A program made the translations under genes and the position numbers. From assembly GCA_031179305.1 (NCBI GenBank), contig JAPSHX010000009.1:1-64000 (forward strand): a DNA stretch of 64,000 nucleotides. Direction: 5' to 3'. Every line of letters begins with the position of its first letter. Within the stretch, counting starts at the first letter, position 1. Below are positions 7,727 through 15,789 of this stretch, one piece after another. Under the pieces are notes generated by a model. It had not been told where the DNA came from. It ran no database searches and worked only from the letters and a program-made list of their open reading frames with translations. The DNA is from Paenarthrobacter sp. (GTDB lineage Bacteria; Actinomycetota; Actinomycetes; Actinomycetales; Micrococcaceae).

Positions 7727-9043
7727 GTGGAATTCTCGCGACTTAGAAAAATCAGCGCCATCGCCGGCGTTGCGTCCCTGGCCCTCGCAGCCGCTGGCTG
7801 CAGCGGCGGAGGCGATAAGGCGGCGAGCGCCGACAACCCTGTCACACTGACCGTGACCACCTTCGGCACTTTCGGGTACGACGACCTGTATGCCGAATAT
7901 GAGAAGCAAAACCCCGGCGTCACCATCGAGGCCACCAACATTGACCGCGGCTCCAACGCCCGGACCGATGCTTTCACCAAGCTCGCCGCAGGCTCCGGAC
8001 TTAGCGACGTCACCGCCATCGAGGAAGGCTGGCTGGGCTCCATCATGGAGGTCTCGGACCAGTTCGTGGACCTCAAGGAACACGGCGCCGAGGACATCAA
8101 GGCCAACTGGGTGGACTGGAAGTTCAAGCAGGGCACCGACCCGGACGGCCGCGTCATCGGATACGGCACGGACATCGGCCCGCAGGCATTGTGCTTCAAC
8201 GGCAAGCTCTTTGAAGCTGCCGGCCTGCCGAGCGACCGCGAAAAGGTGGCCGAACTCTTCGGCGGCAAGGACGCAACCTGGGACACATACTTCAAGCTCG
8301 GCCGCCAGTACAAGGAAGCAACCGGCAAGGCCTGGTATGACCAGTCCGGCTTCGTCTGGAACTCCATGGTCAACCAGATGGACGAGGGCTACTACACCAA
8401 AGACGGCAAGCTGAACGTCGAGGGTAACAAGGACATGCGGGCAAAGTTTGACATGCTCGCTGCCGGCACCGCCGGTGGATTGTCTTCCAACCAGACCCAA
8501 TTCGACTGGGGTAATGGCAAGGCCTTCGTGGACGGTTCCTTCGCAACGCACGTATGCCCGGCTTGGATGCTCGGCACCATCAAGGGCCAGCTCGAGTCAG
8601 CAGGTGGCGGGGCAGCAAGCGGCTGGGACGTAGCCGACGTCTTCCCCGGCGGTGCCTCCAACTGGGGCGGCGCTTTCCTCTCGGTTCCCAAGAGCTCCAA
8701 GCACCCTGCTGAAGCAGCCAAGCTGGCAGCATGGCTGACCGCCCCTGAACAGCAGATCAAGCAGTCCGCCGCCGCGAACAACTTCCCCAGCACCCTCGAA
8801 GCCCAGGCAAAGATCGTCGAGGCCGCCAAGCCGAACGAGCTGTTCAACAACGCTCCCTATGGCGCCATCTTCGAATCACGCGCCGAGGGCGTCATCGCCC
8901 AGTTCAAGGGCCCGCACGACTCCGTGATCCAGGAGAACGTCTTCGGTCCCGCGCTGAAGATGCTCGATTCGGGCAAGGCTACGGCCGATGAGGCCTGGAA
9001 TGAAGCCGTCAAGCTCCTCAACGACCTCGTCGTCAACAACTAG
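7727..9043 (+). CDS. Sugar ABC transporter binding lipoprotein (family 1)
   Basis: Solute-binding protein of 438 residues for a carbohydrate ABC importer. The GTG start at 7727 follows AAAGGAG by 6-7 nt and gives a lipoprotein signal with lipobox AAGC and Cys at residue 25. The mature protein has the SBP_bac_1 pattern (VTLTVTTFGTFGYDDL at the N-terminus; GGAFLSVPKSSKHPAEAAKLAAWL near the C-terminus). First gene of an operon with two permeases, a GH1 enzyme and a LacI repressor, so the ligand is probably a beta-glucoside such as cellobiose (inference from context). Confidence 0.92.
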   Translation: MEFSRLRKISAIAGVASLALAAAGCSGGGDKAASADNPVTLTVTTFGTFGYDDLYAEYEKQNPGVTIEATNIDRGSNARTDAFTKLAAGSGLSDVTAIEEGWLGSIMEVSDQFVDLKEHGAEDIKANWVDWKFKQGTDPDGRVIGYGTDIGPQALCFNGKLFEAAGLPSDREKVAELFGGKDATWDTYFKLGRQYKEATGKAWYDQSGFVWNSMVNQMDEGYYTKDGKLNVEGNKDMRAKFDMLAAGTAGGLSSNQTQFDWGNGKAFVDGSFATHVCPAWMLGTIKGQLESAGGGAASGWDVADVFPGGASNWGGAFLSVPKSSKHPAEAAKLAAWLTAPEQQIKQSAAANNFPSTLEAQAKIVEAAKPNELFNNAPYGAIFESRAEGVIAQFKGPHDSVIQENVFGPALKMLDSGKATADEAWNEAVKLLNDLVVNN

Positions 9044-9057
9044 CAGCAACCGGCCGT

Positions 9058-9084
9058 GGGGCCTCCGGCGCAACCGGAGGCCCC
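9058..9084 (+). promoter_or_regulatory. Intercistronic 11-bp stem-loop in sugar operon
   Basis: GGGGCCTCCGG, loop CGCAA, CCGGAGGCCCC: a perfect 11-bp stem just after the binding-protein stop and before the first permease. There is no following U-tract, so it is more likely a 3'-end stabiliser or partial attenuator that keeps binding-protein mRNA more abundant than permease mRNA, as is common in ABC sugar operons. Confidence 0.7.
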
Positions 9085-9106
9085 CTCACAGAGTCTGAGA
9101 CCTTCC

Positions 9107-10234
9107 ATGACCACGACACTGAACCGTCCGGCAGTCAGCAGGCCTGCTGCCAGTAAACCGAAACCCACCTTCCGCCAACGCCTGAACGTCTTTGACATGA
9201 AGGCCTCCCCCTACCTCTACATCGCACCGTTCTTCATCCTGTTCGCCTTGGTGGGCCTGTTTCCCCTGGGCTACACATTCTTCGTCTCCCTCTTCGACTG
9301 GCACCTGCTCAAAGGCCAGGGAGAGTTCGTGGGATTCCAAAACTTCGCTGAGGTGCTGCAGGACAGGTTCTTCTGGAACTCCCTCTTTAACACCGTCAGC
9401 ATCTTCCTGATTTCCACCATCCCCCAGCTGATCATGGCCACCATCATTGCCGCGGTCCTGGACCAGAACCTGCGAGCCAAGACCTTCTGGCGCATGAGCA
9501 TCCTGCTCCCCTACGTGGTCACTCCCGTGGCCGTCGCCATGATCTTCACCAACATGTTCGGGGAGCAGTACGGGCTCATCAACAACATCCTGTCGAGCTT
9601 CGGCATCGATCCCATCATGTGGAAAAACGACACCCTTCCCAGCCACATCGCCATTGCCACCATGGTGAACTGGCGTTGGACGGGCTACAACGCGCTCATC
9701 CTCCTGGCCGCCATGCAGTCAGTACCGCGCGATATTTACGAGTCCGCAGCAATCGACGGCGCCGGCTCTTTCCGCCGCTTCTTCAGCATTACCCTGCCGA
9801 GCATTCGACCCACCATGGTGTTCGTCATTGTCACGGCTACCATCGGCGGGCTGCAGATCTTCACCGAGCCCAGACTCTTCGATCCCGTGGCTGCCGGCGG
9901 AACGGCACGGCAGTTCCAGACCACCGTGTTGTACCTGTGGGAGATGGCCTTCCAGCGTCAGAACTTCGGCAAGGCGTCCACCATCGCCTGGCTCCTGTTC
10001 CTGATCATCCTGCTCTTCGGCATCGTGAACTGGCTGATCTCGCGCCGTATCGCCACCAATGGTGACGATCGCGGCGCCGCCAGCCGCCGCCGTCGGAAGC
10101 GCTCTTCGGCACCGGACGCCAACGCGTACGACGCCGGCCTCCCGGCCCAGGCGGTAACGGCACCAGCGGCTTCGGCACCGGCGGCATCGGCACCGGAAAC
10201 AGCACCAGAACAGACCCCGAGGAGCGGGAAATGA
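9107..10234 (+). CDS. Sugar ABC transporter permease (MalF-like)
   Basis: Membrane permease of 375 residues with about six transmembrane helices starting near residue 30 (ASPYLYIAPFFILFALVGLF) and the EAA motif YESAAIDGAGSFRRFFSITLP that docks the ATPase. The C-terminus is a charged tail followed by an Ala/Pro/Ser-rich repeat. Start at the ATG at 9107; the upstream in-frame extension would cover the stem-loop. The gene overlaps the next permease by ATGA. No ATPase is encoded in this operon, so a shared MsiK-like ATPase elsewhere is likely. Confidence 0.92.
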   Translation: MTTTLNRPAVSRPAASKPKPTFRQRLNVFDMKASPYLYIAPFFILFALVGLFPLGYTFFVSLFDWHLLKGQGEFVGFQNFAEVLQDRFFWNSLFNTVSIFLISTIPQLIMATIIAAVLDQNLRAKTFWRMSILLPYVVTPVAVAMIFTNMFGEQYGLINNILSSFGIDPIMWKNDTLPSHIAIATMVNWRWTGYNALILLAAMQSVPRDIYESAAIDGAGSFRRFFSITLPSIRPTMVFVIVTATIGGLQIFTEPRLFDPVAAGGTARQFQTTVLYLWEMAFQRQNFGKASTIAWLLFLIILLFGIVNWLISRRIATNGDDRGAASRRRRKRSSAPDANAYDAGLPAQAVTAPAASAPAASAPETAPEQTPRSGK

Positions 10235-11133
10235 CCCTCACCCAAAACCGGCCACAAACACCGGCACCTCAGCGAACCTCCCGATCCCTGGCCACGCGCA
10301 AGGCCCTCCTTGGCAACGGCCGACGGCCGGGGTTCCTCACTTATGGGCTGCTGCTCGCCTTTTTCCTGGCTTCGGCCTACCCGCTCTGGTGGTCCGTGAT
10401 CATCGGCAGCCGCTCCAACGAAGCCCTCGGTGAGACCTGGCCGCCGCTGTTTCCGGGCGGCAACTTCTGGACCAACGTTGGCGAAGTCTTCGACACCATC
10501 CCGTTCTGGCTCGCGCTCGGCAACAGCGTCCTGATTTCGGGCATCATCACGGTCTCTGTGGTGGGGTTCTCCACCCTGGCCGGGTACGCGTTCGCCAAAC
10601 TGCGCTTCCGCGGCCGCAACTGGCTGATGGTGGCTGTCATCGCCACCATGGCCATCCCGACGCAGCTCGGCATCATCCCGTTGTTCATGCTGATGCGCAC
10701 GCTCGGCTGGACAGGTGAGATCGGCGCCGTCGTTATCCCTACCCTTGTCACGGCGTTCGGTGTCTTCTTCATGCGGCAGTATCTGGTGGACGTGATTCCG
10801 GACGAGCTCATCGAGTCGGCACGCATGGATGGGGCGTCCATGATTTCAACCTTCTGGCACGTCGCGCTCCCTGCCGCGCGCCCGGCCATGGCCATCCTCG
10901 GCTTGTTCACGTTCATGACGGCATGGACTGATTTCCTGTGGCCCCTGTTGGTGCTCGACGCCGGCAACCCCACCTTGCAGACGGCGCTCAGCCAACTGCA
11001 GTCGGCCCGTTACGTGGACTATTCGATCGTCCTGGCCGGCGCCGTCATGGCAACTCTTCCGCTGCTGGCCCTCTTCGTCATAGCGGGACGTCAACTCATA
11101 TCCGGAATCATGCAAGGAGCAGTGAAGGGCTAA
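10231..11133 (+). CDS. Sugar ABC transporter permease (MalG-like)
   Basis: Second permease, 300 residues, with an N-terminal helix near 31-51 and the EAA loop IESARMDGASMISTFWHVAL; the QLGIIPLFMLMRTLGW segment is typical of the MalG branch. Start ATG at 10231 overlaps the previous stop, and its own stop shares a base with the beta-glucosidase start (TAATG). It pairs with the MalF-like protein to form the pore. Confidence 0.93.
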   Translation: MTLTQNRPQTPAPQRTSRSLATRKALLGNGRRPGFLTYGLLLAFFLASAYPLWWSVIIGSRSNEALGETWPPLFPGGNFWTNVGEVFDTIPFWLALGNSVLISGIITVSVVGFSTLAGYAFAKLRFRGRNWLMVAVIATMAIPTQLGIIPLFMLMRTLGWTGEIGAVVIPTLVTAFGVFFMRQYLVDVIPDELIESARMDGASMISTFWHVALPAARPAMAILGLFTFMTAWTDFLWPLLVLDAGNPTLQTALSQLQSARYVDYSIVLAGAVMATLPLLALFVIAGRQLISGIMQGAVKG

Positions 11134-12590
11134 TGCCATTCGAAGCAACAAACCACCCAGCGACCACCCCCTTTAACCGGGTGTGGCCCAAGGGCTTCAT
11201 CTGGGGCTCGGCTACCGCCGCAGCCCAGGTGGAAGGCGCCAGCCACGAGGGCGGCAAGGAAGATTCCGTGTGGGATGCTTTCGCCCGCGTTCCGGGTGCC
11301 ATTGCCAACGGCGAGACGCTGAAGGACGCGGTGCAGCACTACCACCGCATGCCCGAGGACGTCAGGATCATGAAGGATCTGGGCCTGGATTCCTACCGGT
11401 TCTCCACCAGCTGGTCCCGCGTGCGCCCGGGGGGCCGCGCCGCTAACGCTGAGGGTCTCGATTTCTACTCCCGCCTTGTGGATGAACTGCTCGACGCCGG
11501 AATCCTCCCTTGGTTGACGCTTTACCACTGGGACTTGCCGCAGGCGCTGGAGGAGAAGGGCGGCTGGGCCAACCGCGATACCGCCTACCGCTTCGTCGAC
11601 TACGCGAACGACGTCTACTCGGCGTTGGGGGATCGCGTCCAGCACTGGACCACGTTCAACGAACCGTTCTGCTCGTCACTCCTCGGCTATGCGGCGGGCG
11701 TGCACGCTCCGGGTCGTCAGGAACCGGAAGCAGCCGTCGCGGCGATCCATCACCAGCACCTGGCCCACGGCCTGGTGGTCAACGAACTACGGAGTCGCGG
11801 CGCGCAGCAATTGGGAATCACGCTCAATCTCAGCAACTCCATTCCGCGGGATCCTTCCGATCCCGTGGACCTCGATGCCGCGCGCCGGTTCGATTCGCTG
11901 CAGAACCGGATCTTCCTCGATCCGATCCTGCGCGGTGCCTACCCGGAGGACACCCTCAACGATCTTGAACAGTTCGGCATCCGGGACGTCATAAAGCCCG
12001 GCGATCTGGAGATTATCGGTGCGCCCATCGATTTCCTGGGCGTCAACCACTACCATGATGACCTCATCAGCGGGCACCCCACTGCTGAGCACGGTGACGG
12101 TCATTCGGGCGGCGCAACCCGCCCGACGTCGTCGTGCTGGATCGGTTCGGAAGATATCGCCTTCCCGAGCCGCGGACTGCCACGAACGGCCATGAACTGG
12201 GAGGTCAATCCGGATGGTCTGCGGAAGCTCCTGGTGCGCCTTGGCGAGGAGTACCCGGCGCTGCCGCCGCTGTACATCACGGAAAACGGCGCCGCGTACG
12301 ACGACGTCGTCGGTCCTGATGGAGCAGTCCACGACGCCGAGCGGACCCAGTTCGTCCTCGACCACATCACAGCTGTTGGTGAGGCACTCGACCAGGGCGC
12401 CGACGTGCGCGGCTACTTTGTTTGGTCGCTCCTGGACAACTTCGAGTGGTCATGGGGTTACGGCAAGCGCTTCGGGGTTGTTCGCGTGGACTATGACACC
12501 TTTGAACGGACGGTGAAGGACAGCGGACTCGCTTACTCCCGCGTTATCGAGGCAGCCAAGGCATCTGCGACCGCTACCGTGAACGCCTAA
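11133..12590 (+). CDS. Beta-glucosidase, glycoside hydrolase family 1
   Basis: Retaining GH1 enzyme of 485 residues that hydrolyses beta-glucosides imported by the adjacent transporter. The family start signature FIWGSATAAAQVEG is at 23-36, the acid/base Glu177 lies in TFNEP (174-178), and the nucleophile Glu384 lies in YITENG (381-386). The ATG at 11133 shares its A with the permease stop, so translation is coupled. There is no signal peptide, so it acts in the cytoplasm. An in-frame extension reaching back inside the permease gene is not credible. Confidence 0.95.
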   Translation: MPFEATNHPATTPFNRVWPKGFIWGSATAAAQVEGASHEGGKEDSVWDAFARVPGAIANGETLKDAVQHYHRMPEDVRIMKDLGLDSYRFSTSWSRVRPGGRAANAEGLDFYSRLVDELLDAGILPWLTLYHWDLPQALEEKGGWANRDTAYRFVDYANDVYSALGDRVQHWTTFNEPFCSSLLGYAAGVHAPGRQEPEAAVAAIHHQHLAHGLVVNELRSRGAQQLGITLNLSNSIPRDPSDPVDLDAARRFDSLQNRIFLDPILRGAYPEDTLNDLEQFGIRDVIKPGDLEIIGAPIDFLGVNHYHDDLISGHPTAEHGDGHSGGATRPTSSCWIGSEDIAFPSRGLPRTAMNWEVNPDGLRKLLVRLGEEYPALPPLYITENGAAYDDVVGPDGAVHDAERTQFVLDHITAVGEALDQGADVRGYFVWSLLDNFEWSWGYGKRFGVVRVDYDTFERTVKDSGLAYSRVIEAAKASATATVNA

Positions 12591-12614
12591 AGTAGCCTTC
12601 AGAGGCTTACTTTT
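12589..12614 (+). terminator. Possible attenuator/terminator between GH1 and lacI genes
   Basis: AAAGTAGCCT, loop TCAG, AGGCTTACTTT forms a 10-bp stem with one bulged T and runs into TTTTCTT. It separates the beta-glucosidase from the repressor gene, which may therefore be expressed at a lower level by read-through. Confidence 0.45.
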
Positions 12615-12634
12615 CTTACGTTCCGGAGATGACA

Positions 12635-13654
12635 ATGACGCAGGACACCAGCGGCCCCCGGCCGGTACCCACCCTTGAGATGGTGGCTGCCTTGGCCGGG
12701 GTGTCGCGGGCCACCGTGTCCCGCGTCGTCAATGACAGTCCTAGCGTTGACCCGGATCTGGCACAGTCCGTGAGGAAAGCGATCCTTGCACTCGACTACA
12801 CGCCAAACCGTGCCGCCCGTTCCCTGGCTAAACGCCGGGCGAATGCGGTCACACTGATCGTCCCGGAGTCGACATCCAAGGTCTTTGCGGACCCCTTCTT
12901 CGCCTCGGTAGTCCAAGGCATCGCCCTTTATCTCACCGATACCGAGTACACGCTGAACATGGTGATCTCCTCGGAGTCGAAGCCGGAAAAAACCCGCAGC
13001 TTCCTGCTCGGAGGCAACGTGGACGGCGTCCTGGTGGTGTCGCACCACAGTGGTGACAACTCCTGGACGCATCTTTCCGGATCACTTCCCATGGTGTTCG
13101 CCGGACGCCCCCTGGTAGGCGGCAAGGAGAGCTACTACGTTGATGTGGCCAACGAGCAAGCGGCCTACGAGGTCACCCGGCTTCTGACCGAGAGCGGCCG
13201 AAAGAACGTTGCCACGATTGCCGGTCCGCAAGACATGCCCCCCGGCCTCGACCGCCTCGCCGGATGGAGGACCGCCGTGCGGGAGGCGGGTCTTGGGGAG
13301 GGCTTGATGGAGGAAGGTGACTTCACTTTGGCATCCGGCGCCAAAGCGATGCACCGTTTGCTGGATCGGGGAGTGCCCATCGACGCCGTTTTCGCGGCCA
13401 ACGACCAAATGGCCGCCGGCGCCTACACCGCCATCCAAGGGCGGGGCCTGCGCATCCCGGAGGACATCGCCGTGGTCGGTTTTGACGACGATTCCTTCGC
13501 TACCTCAGTGACACCCGCCCTCACCACCGTGCATCACCCGATTGTTGAACTCGGCAAGAAGATGGCCGAGACCCTGGTGAACCTGATCGAGGGCAAACCA
13601 GCGGAACGCGTCACCAGAATGCCAACCTCGATCGTTATCCGCGATTCCGTCTAG
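12635..13654 (+). CDS. LacI family transcriptional repressor
   Basis: The N-terminal LacI HTH (TLEMVAALAGVSRATVSRVV, hinge with YTPNRAARSLAKRR) is followed by a periplasmic-binding-protein-like ligand domain (from about residue 60; VVGFDDDSFATSVTPALTTV near the C-terminus). Two ATGs occur, at 12629 and 12635; GGAG abuts the first and sits six bases before the second, so I prefer 12635. Last gene of the beta-glucoside operon; probable ligand is a beta-glucoside or its product, and probable targets are the two palindromes at 7615 and 7671. Confidence 0.93.
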   Translation: MTQDTSGPRPVPTLEMVAALAGVSRATVSRVVNDSPSVDPDLAQSVRKAILALDYTPNRAARSLAKRRANAVTLIVPESTSKVFADPFFASVVQGIALYLTDTEYTLNMVISSESKPEKTRSFLLGGNVDGVLVVSHHSGDNSWTHLSGSLPMVFAGRPLVGGKESYYVDVANEQAAYEVTRLLTESGRKNVATIAGPQDMPPGLDRLAGWRTAVREAGLGEGLMEEGDFTLASGAKAMHRLLDRGVPIDAVFAANDQMAAGAYTAIQGRGLRIPEDIAVVGFDDDSFATSVTPALTTVHHPIVELGKKMAETLVNLIEGKPAERVTRMPTSIVIRDSV

Positions 13655-13708
13655 CGTTTCACTTCAGGCTTTGAAGGCTGTTCCGAGGGCTTCTTTATAT
13701 CCGCCGCG

Positions 13709-14911
13709 CTACGAGGGGCCGTTTCGGAGCGCTTCCTTTAGGGACGTCCGCCTGTTGGTTCGCATCAGCGTGCGCAAATATATGTTTGTGCTCAACCTGA
13801 TGGCCAGGATACCCACCACCACCACCCCGCTCGCCGCGGCCCAAGGCTCCCACCATTCAACACCCCCGTCCAAGATGCGCGTTGGCATGGCGATGGAGGA
13901 AAAAACCGGCACAAAGGAAGCCACTCTGAGAATTTCCTCAGGAGCGGTGAAGCTGAGGAAATAAGCCCCGAAAAGAAGGATCTGCATGGGTATTGCTGAT
14001 GACGCAAGATCCTCGGACCGGGTTGCCATGGATCCGAGCGCGGACCAGATACAGGAGACAGCGAAAAACCCAAGCACAAAGAAGAAGATGAACCATCCGC
14101 TGGCCGCCGCGACCCGGCCCAGGTCCGGAATGACATTGACGAAAGCGAGCCCGGTCAGCGCTATGGTGGTCAACGCGGTGACTTGCAAGAATCCGAGGAT
14201 AAAGTTTGCGCCGATTTTGCCCACCAGCAGGTATTTCACGGATGTCGCCGCTGCGAGGATCTCTACAACCCGGCTCTCTTTTTCCTCTACCACGCTCTGG
14301 GCTATCGCCAGCCCGTACGTCATGAGCGCCGAGACGAACATGAAGCTGAAAACAAACTTCAAAACGAACAACGAACCGTCGTTGCCTTGCTTTTCGCTGA
14401 GAAGCTGCCGCTGAAGCTCCGACCCCCGGCCGAGTTCTTCCAGATTGACACCGAGTCTTGCCGCATTCGCTGAGGTGGCTGTCTGCTGCACCACCGCCGC
14501 GACTGCTTGCTCCAAATCGGGGTTGATGGATCCGTTACCGACCAATTTCCAAAGGGCCGCACCAGTGTTATCCATCACTGGAATCAGCGCTGCGTCAGTG
14601 GTTCCGTCCGATACCTTGTCCAGGGCCACAGCCGCTGTGTCGACGCGGACCACCGAGACCTCGTCAGGAGAGTCGGGCTTCAGCGTCCGCAAGAGATCGC
14701 CGCTCTGATGTACCACTGATGTGCCGGCGTCATCTATAACTGCAATCGAATGGTTCTCCGTCCTATTGGAGAAAAATGAGAGCGCCGCTATACCAAGGAC
14801 CACCAGTATCAAGGTGGAAGCAATGCCAATCCTGAATGTCTTTTCGCGAACCTTCATGCCCATTTCACGGAGAAGTACCACTACCCATGCCGGACGCTGT
14901 GTTGTGGTCAT
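13709..14911 (-). CDS. ABC-2 type permease, NatB-like
   Basis: 400-residue membrane protein: N-terminal helix (about 32-50), a large extracytoplasmic region and then five or so helices in the C-terminal half, the topology of the NatB/YhaP ABC-2 family. The motif SVVEEKESRVVEILAAATSV (EEKxxR.xEIL) is diagnostic. It overlaps the NatA-like ATPase by ATGA and closes the lanthipeptide-type operon. Likely role: self-protection or extrusion of the mature peptide (inference from position); the dedicated exporter is more probably the ABC protein at 20851-22677. Confidence 0.88.
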   Translation of the reverse strand: MTTTQRPAWVVVLLREMGMKVREKTFRIGIASTLILVVLGIAALSFFSNRTENHSIAVIDDAGTSVVHQSGDLLRTLKPDSPDEVSVVRVDTAAVALDKVSDGTTDAALIPVMDNTGAALWKLVGNGSINPDLEQAVAAVVQQTATSANAARLGVNLEELGRGSELQRQLLSEKQGNDGSLFVLKFVFSFMFVSALMTYGLAIAQSVVEEKESRVVEILAAATSVKYLLVGKIGANFILGFLQVTALTTIALTGLAFVNVIPDLGRVAAASGWFIFFFVLGFFAVSCIWSALGSMATRSEDLASSAIPMQILLFGAYFLSFTAPEEILRVASFVPVFSSIAMPTRILDGGVEWWEPWAAASGVVVVGILAIRLSTNIYLRTLMRTNRRTSLKEALRNGPS

Positions 14912-15789
14912 CTGTTCGTGGCCAGGAATCGTTCGGTCAGGGAAGCGTGTACCCGCGAGAAAGACGTCACGGCACCAAGGCTGACTGCCCGCAACAAAAC
15001 CTCCTGTTCCACGCCGGGTTCCGCGGGACTGAACTCCACCCAGCCTGGCCCCTGTCCCAGGATTGTCATTCCTCGAACTGCTTTAAGCGACGACATGTCC
15101 TCACCCATCTCCAATCGATAAGTCGGCGTATCACCGTCTGAGTCCGCGTTGGTGACGCCGTTGACCCGGATACTTCCGTCCACCAGCATCACCAGCTCGT
15201 CACACAACCTTTCAACAAGTTCCAACTGATGGCTTGAGAAGAGCACCGGGACACCCTCCTGAGCCTTTTCCCGCAGCACTGTGCTCATGAAATCGACGGC
15301 CAACGGATCAAGTCCAGAGAACGGCTCGTCCAGGATGAGGCATGTTGGTCCGTGAATCAGGGCCGCGATGATCTGCACCCGCTGCTGATTTCCCAGGGAA
15401 AGGGACTCGAGGAGTTCGTCTTTCCGACCTATCAGTCCGAAAGCGTCCAAAAAGCGATCCGCCCTGAGAACCGCCGCCTTGCCGGAAAGGCCATGGATCT
15501 CGCCGAAGAATCGAAGCTGCGTAGCGATAGTCTGCTTGGGGTAAAGACCTCGTTCTTCCGGCATGTAACCGAACGTCCGCTGATGCGCGCGGGTGATGGG
15601 GCCGCCATCCCAGCTGACGTAGCCGTCGTCCGCAGAAAGCAGCCCCATTCCGATCCGCATGGTTGTTGTCTTTCCTGCGCCGTTTGCCCCTACGAAACCG
15701 GTCAGGCATCCCGGCCGAACGGAGAAGGAAATATTCTCCAGAACCCGTCGCTCTCCATAGAATCTAGTGACCTCGTGGTATTCCAGCAC
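14908..15789 (-). CDS. ABC transporter ATPase, NatA-like
   Basis: 293-residue ATPase with Walker A GANGAGKTT, signature LSLGNQQRVQIIAALI (SLGN in place of SGGQ, common in the DUF4162-type branch), Walker B CLILDEPFSGLDP and H-loop SSHQLELV, followed by a C-terminal regulatory extension of about 80 residues. GTG start at 15789, directly after the TAA of the peptidase gene. Partner of the ABC-2 permease encoded downstream; this pair resembles LanFE/NatAB-type immunity transporters found in lantibiotic clusters. Confidence 0.9.
   Translation of the reverse strand: MLEYHEVTRFYGERRVLENISFSVRPGCLTGFVGANGAGKTTTMRIGMGLLSADDGYVSWDGGPITRAHQRTFGYMPEERGLYPKQTIATQLRFFGEIHGLSGKAAVLRADRFLDAFGLIGRKDELLESLSLGNQQRVQIIAALIHGPTCLILDEPFSGLDPLAVDFMSTVLREKAQEGVPVLFSSHQLELVERLCDELVMLVDGSIRVNGVTNADSDGDTPTYRLEMGEDMSSLKAVRGMTILGQGPGWVEFSPAEPGVEQEVLLRAVSLGAVTSFSRVHASLTERFLATNR

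Noticed and set aside
7454..8551. Long minus-strand open frame running through the sugar-binding protein gene and joined to the nucleotidyltransferase remnant
   Set aside because: It is the antisense shadow of a clear lipoprotein gene in GC-rich DNA; only the last 101 codons (7148-7453) have recognisable protein motifs.
10938..11132. N-terminal extension of the beta-glucosidase
   Set aside because: It lies entirely inside the permease gene; GH1 similarity begins at the TAATG-coupled ATG at 11133.
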